Assembly (NCBI GenBank): GCA_965229335.1 | Contig: OZ245874.1 | Coordinates: forward strand, 4,030,001-4,094,000 | DNA: 64,000 bases | DNA from: JAFKFH01 sp017307375 | GTDB taxonomy: Bacteria > Pseudomonadota > Alphaproteobacteria > Ferrovibrionales > Ferrovibrionaceae | Reading direction: 5' to 3' | Shown here: positions 62,041 through 64,000 of the stretch, piece after piece | Layout of the letters: every line of letters begins with the position of its first letter | How positions within the stretch are numbered: the first letter of the stretch is position 1 | Made by a program: the position numbers and the translations under genes | The notes under the pieces: model-generated | Told to the model about the DNA's origin: nothing | Database searches by the model: none | What the model saw: only the letters and a program-made list of their open reading frames with translations

Positions 62041-62876
62041 GCCCGGGGGAATCCGATGACGAATAGGCCGAGGCGATCCGCCGCCGCGGCCACGGCATCA
62101 CGATCCAGCACCAGGGTGCCGCCAGCCTCGACGGCAATGCCGGCGAGCCGGGCTGCAGCGGCATTTTCGACCGTCGCCACGCCGATGGTCGGCAAATCGA
62201 CACGCCGTTCCTGGCCCGGCTTGGGCAGCTTGACCAGCACGCCGCCCCGTCCCGGCGGGGCCAGGTCGCCGGCCCGCCGCAGCATGGCATCGGTGCCCTC
62301 GACCGCCTCGACGCCGAGCACGACCAGATCGCGCACCACCGCTCCCTGGCCGACATCGAGAGCGCCGAGCGCCCGGGCAATGGCCACGGCGCGGTCGATA
62401 TCCCTGCGCGCCGCCTCGTCCGGCACCAGCCGGCCGAGCGGGCCGGGCGTGGCGAGCGCATCGAGGCCCAGGCAGTCCTCGGCACTGACGACGCGGAACC
62501 CGATTTCCTCGAGATACCCGACCAGGACCTTCAGCAGCGCATCGTCGCCGCGCGCCGCGGCGGCAATGACCCGGGGCAACAGCTTGATGCCCTGCCAATC
62601 CGGCTTCAGCCGGGCAAGGTCGGGACGGCCGACCGAGCCGGCAAAGACGACGTCGCGGCAACCCGCCCGCCGTAGCGCCTCGGTGATATGGCCGACACCG
62701 GCCAGATCGAACCAGCCATGGTCGACGCCCGACACCGTTTCGGCGGCGCAATGACCCGACAGGGCCGCGACATAGAGCGGCCGGCCCTGATCACGGCCGG
62801 CCCTGACGATGCGTTGAGGCAGTGTGCCGCCGCCGGCGATGATCCCGAGGCGGGTTGGTTCAGTCAGCGTCGTCAT
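62037..62876 (-). CDS. lpxI: UDP-2,3-diacylglucosamine pyrophosphatase LpxI
   Basis: A 279-residue DUF1009 protein: 'LGIIAGGGTLPQRIVRAGRDQGR', 'GVGHITEALRRAGCRDVVFAGSVGRPDL', 'VGQGAVVRDLVVLGVEAVEGTDAML' and 'VLVKLPKPGQERRVDLPTIGVATVENAAAA'. It hydrolyses UDP-2,3-diacylglucosamine to lipid X and replaces LpxH in alphaproteobacteria. The start is ATG 62876, overlapping the 3' end of lpxA by 17 bp. Confidence 0.95.
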   Translation of the reverse strand: MTTLTEPTRLGIIAGGGTLPQRIVRAGRDQGRPLYVAALSGHCAAETVSGVDHGWFDLAGVGHITEALRRAGCRDVVFAGSVGRPDLARLKPDWQGIKLLPRVIAAAARGDDALLKVLVGYLEEIGFRVVSAEDCLGLDALATPGPLGRLVPDEAARRDIDRAVAIARALGALDVGQGAVVRDLVVLGVEAVEGTDAMLRRAGDLAPPGRGGVLVKLPKPGQERRVDLPTIGVATVENAAAARLAGIAVEAGGTLVLDRDAVAAAADRLGLFVIGFPRA

Positions 62877-63678
62877 CGCCGGTCTGGCCCTGCTCGGGCA
62901 TGACCAGCCCGCGGCTCGACGGCGTGCGAACGAAAGCAAGGACATCGCCGACCAGGCCATTGTCGGGATAGGCGGCCGCGACCGCCTCGACGCGCTCGGA
63001 GAAGTTGCCCTCTTCGCTGAGGAACAACTGACGGAAAGCGTTGCGCAGGCCGTGGATCTCGTCGCGGCCGAAGCCCCGGCGCTTCAACCCGATCAGGTTG
63101 AGGCCCATCAGCCGGGCGCGATTGCCGGTGACCGAACCGAACGGAATGATGTCGCGCTCGACACCGCTCAAGCCGCCGACCATCACATGCTTGCCGATGC
63201 GCGAGAACTGGTGGACCGCGCACAGGCCGCCGAGCACGACAAAATCGCCGAGTTCGACATGGCCGGCCAGCGTCGCGTTGTTGGCCATCACGACGTCGTT
63301 GCCGACCTGGCAGTCATGGGCGATGTGGACGCCGTTCATGAACAGGCCGCGGTCACCGACGCGGGTGACGCCACCGCCACCCGACGTGCCGCAGTTCATC
63401 GTCACGTGCTCGCGGATCTGGTTGCCGGCCCCGATCACGAGAGAGGTGCGCTCGCCCTTGTATTTGAGGTCCTGCGGCGCATGGCCGAGCGAGGCGAACG
63501 GATAGACCCGGGTATCGGCACCGAGCGACGTGATGCCGGTGATGACGACATGGGCGTCCAGGCGGACGCGCGGGCCCAGTTCGACTTCCGGCCCGACGAT
63601 GCAATAGGGCCCGATCTGGACGTCCGGGCCGAGCTTGGCCCCGTCCTCGACGATCGCGGTGGGATGAATCTGGGGCAT
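62860..63678 (-). CDS. lpxA: acyl-ACP--UDP-N-acetylglucosamine O-acyltransferase
   Basis: A 272-residue left-handed parallel beta-helix enzyme, first step of lipid A synthesis. Hexapeptide repeats start at 'IHPTAIVEDGAKLGPDVQIG'; the catalytic His lies in 'MNGVHIAHDCQVGN'; 'NATLAGHVELGDFVVLGG' and 'VNLIGLKRRGF'-type segment ('GLNLIGLKRRGFGRDEI') complete the family pattern. It follows fabZ by 8 bp. Confidence 0.96.
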   Translation of the reverse strand: MPQIHPTAIVEDGAKLGPDVQIGPYCIVGPEVELGPRVRLDAHVVITGITSLGADTRVYPFASLGHAPQDLKYKGERTSLVIGAGNQIREHVTMNCGTSGGGGVTRVGDRGLFMNGVHIAHDCQVGNDVVMANNATLAGHVELGDFVVLGGLCAVHQFSRIGKHVMVGGLSGVERDIIPFGSVTGNRARLMGLNLIGLKRRGFGRDEIHGLRNAFRQLFLSEEGNFSERVEAVAAAYPDNGLVGDVLAFVRTPSSRGLVMPEQGQTGDDDAD

Positions 63679-63686
63679 CAGGGCGC

Positions 63687-64000
63687 TTACTTCGAATCCA
63701 GGATCATCGCGGCGAAGGTCGCTTCGGCCGCCAGATTGCCGTCCACCTTGGCCTCGGCCCGAAAGCGCCAGACATTGCCCCGGCTGCGTTCCTTGAAGAC
63801 ATGCACCATGACCTGGTCGCCCGGCACGATCGGCTTGCGGAAACGCGCCTCGTCGATCGACATGAAATAGACCAGCTTGCCTTCGGCATCCGGTCCGAGC
63901 GTATGCACGACCAGAATGCCGGCGGTCTGCGCCATGCTTTCCACCACCATCACGCCCGGCATGACCGGACGGGTCGGGAAGTGGCCCTGGAAATAGGGTT
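63687..64000 (-). CDS. fabZ: 3-hydroxyacyl-ACP dehydratase FabZ (N-terminus off window)
   Basis: The last 104 codons of FabZ; the frame runs off the right edge. The active-site segment 'NPYFQGHFPTRPVMPGV' holds the catalytic His, and 'VVESMAQTAGIL' holds the catalytic Glu. The hot-dog fold dehydrates 3-hydroxyacyl-ACP in fatty acid synthesis. Its position before lpxA is the standard proteobacterial order. Confidence 0.95.
   Translation of the reverse strand, partial: PYFQGHFPTRPVMPGVMVVESMAQTAGILVVHTLGPDAEGKLVYFMSIDEARFRKPIVPGDQVMVHVFKERSRGNVWRFRAEAKVDGNLAAEATFAAMILDSK

Overview
This is a 64 kb chromosomal segment of a high-GC alphaproteobacterium, probably Rhodospirillales-like. The evidence is the fabZ-lpxA-lpxI-lpxB lipid A block (LpxI rather than LpxH), a DUF1489 protein, an HWE-type histidine kinase, short overlapping operons and GC-rich third codon positions. 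No rRNA, CRISPR array, insertion sequence, integrase or replication origin was seen. The only RNA gene is tRNA-Lys(CTT). Assignments come from reading motifs in the translated sequence; no database search was run.

Region 1 (1-12.7 kb) is the most unusual part and looks like a peptide- or protein-modification island. It holds a FemAB/GNAT-like transferase (cut by the window edge), a metallo-beta-lactamase-fold protein, a formyltransferase, an ABC exporter, a PqqD-like recognition protein, an asparagine-synthetase-like enzyme with a 52-residue precursor-like peptide just upstream, three consecutive tail-collar (microcystin-dependent-type) proteins, a GNAT, a DUF6916-like protein, a sulfotransferase and an HprK-related kinase. 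It resembles a lasso-peptide locus (precursor, RRE, cyclase, exporter, kinase) but no leader peptidase (B2) was found, and tail-collar proteins are not lasso genes.

Region 2 (12.8-20.6 kb) is housekeeping and stress: an S66 LD-carboxypeptidase, ssb, a Na+/H+ antiporter-type permease coupled to oxyR, divergent ahpC-ahpD, the two aconitase-X subunits, a periplasmic binding protein and tRNA-Lys.

Region 3 (20.8-37.4 kb): a sensor-GGDEF-EAL gene broken by one base, a membrane-anchored AraC regulator, a lipoprotein serine hydrolase, DUF1489, an SLC13-type carrier, a siderophore-interacting protein behind three GATATATC boxes next to a decayed hydrolase gene, the leucine catabolic operon (MCC beta, methylglutaconyl-CoA hydratase, MCC alpha, HMG-CoA lyase, plus a small hydrolase), and a histidine kinase/response regulator pair.

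Region 4 (37.4-41.2 kb) is a possible toxin unit: a large MACPF/perforin-like protein followed 13 bp later by a secreted RNase A-like (CdiA-CT type) protein, then a secreted repeat protein that may be translated from a leaderless mRNA.

Region 5 (41.2-64 kb): an HWE kinase and receiver pair; a cyanate uptake and degradation operon (cynABD-cynS) behind a clear sigma-54 promoter and a divergent sigma-54 activator; a GGDEF protein; an SDR; a cyclic-nucleotide-gated channel; a kappa-GST/DsbA-type isomerase; a K+/H+ antiporter; an acyl-CoA dehydrogenase and thiolase pair; a DUF2157/GDYXXLXY pair; a ketopantoate reductase; and lpxB-lpxI-lpxA-fabZ (fabZ cut by the right edge).
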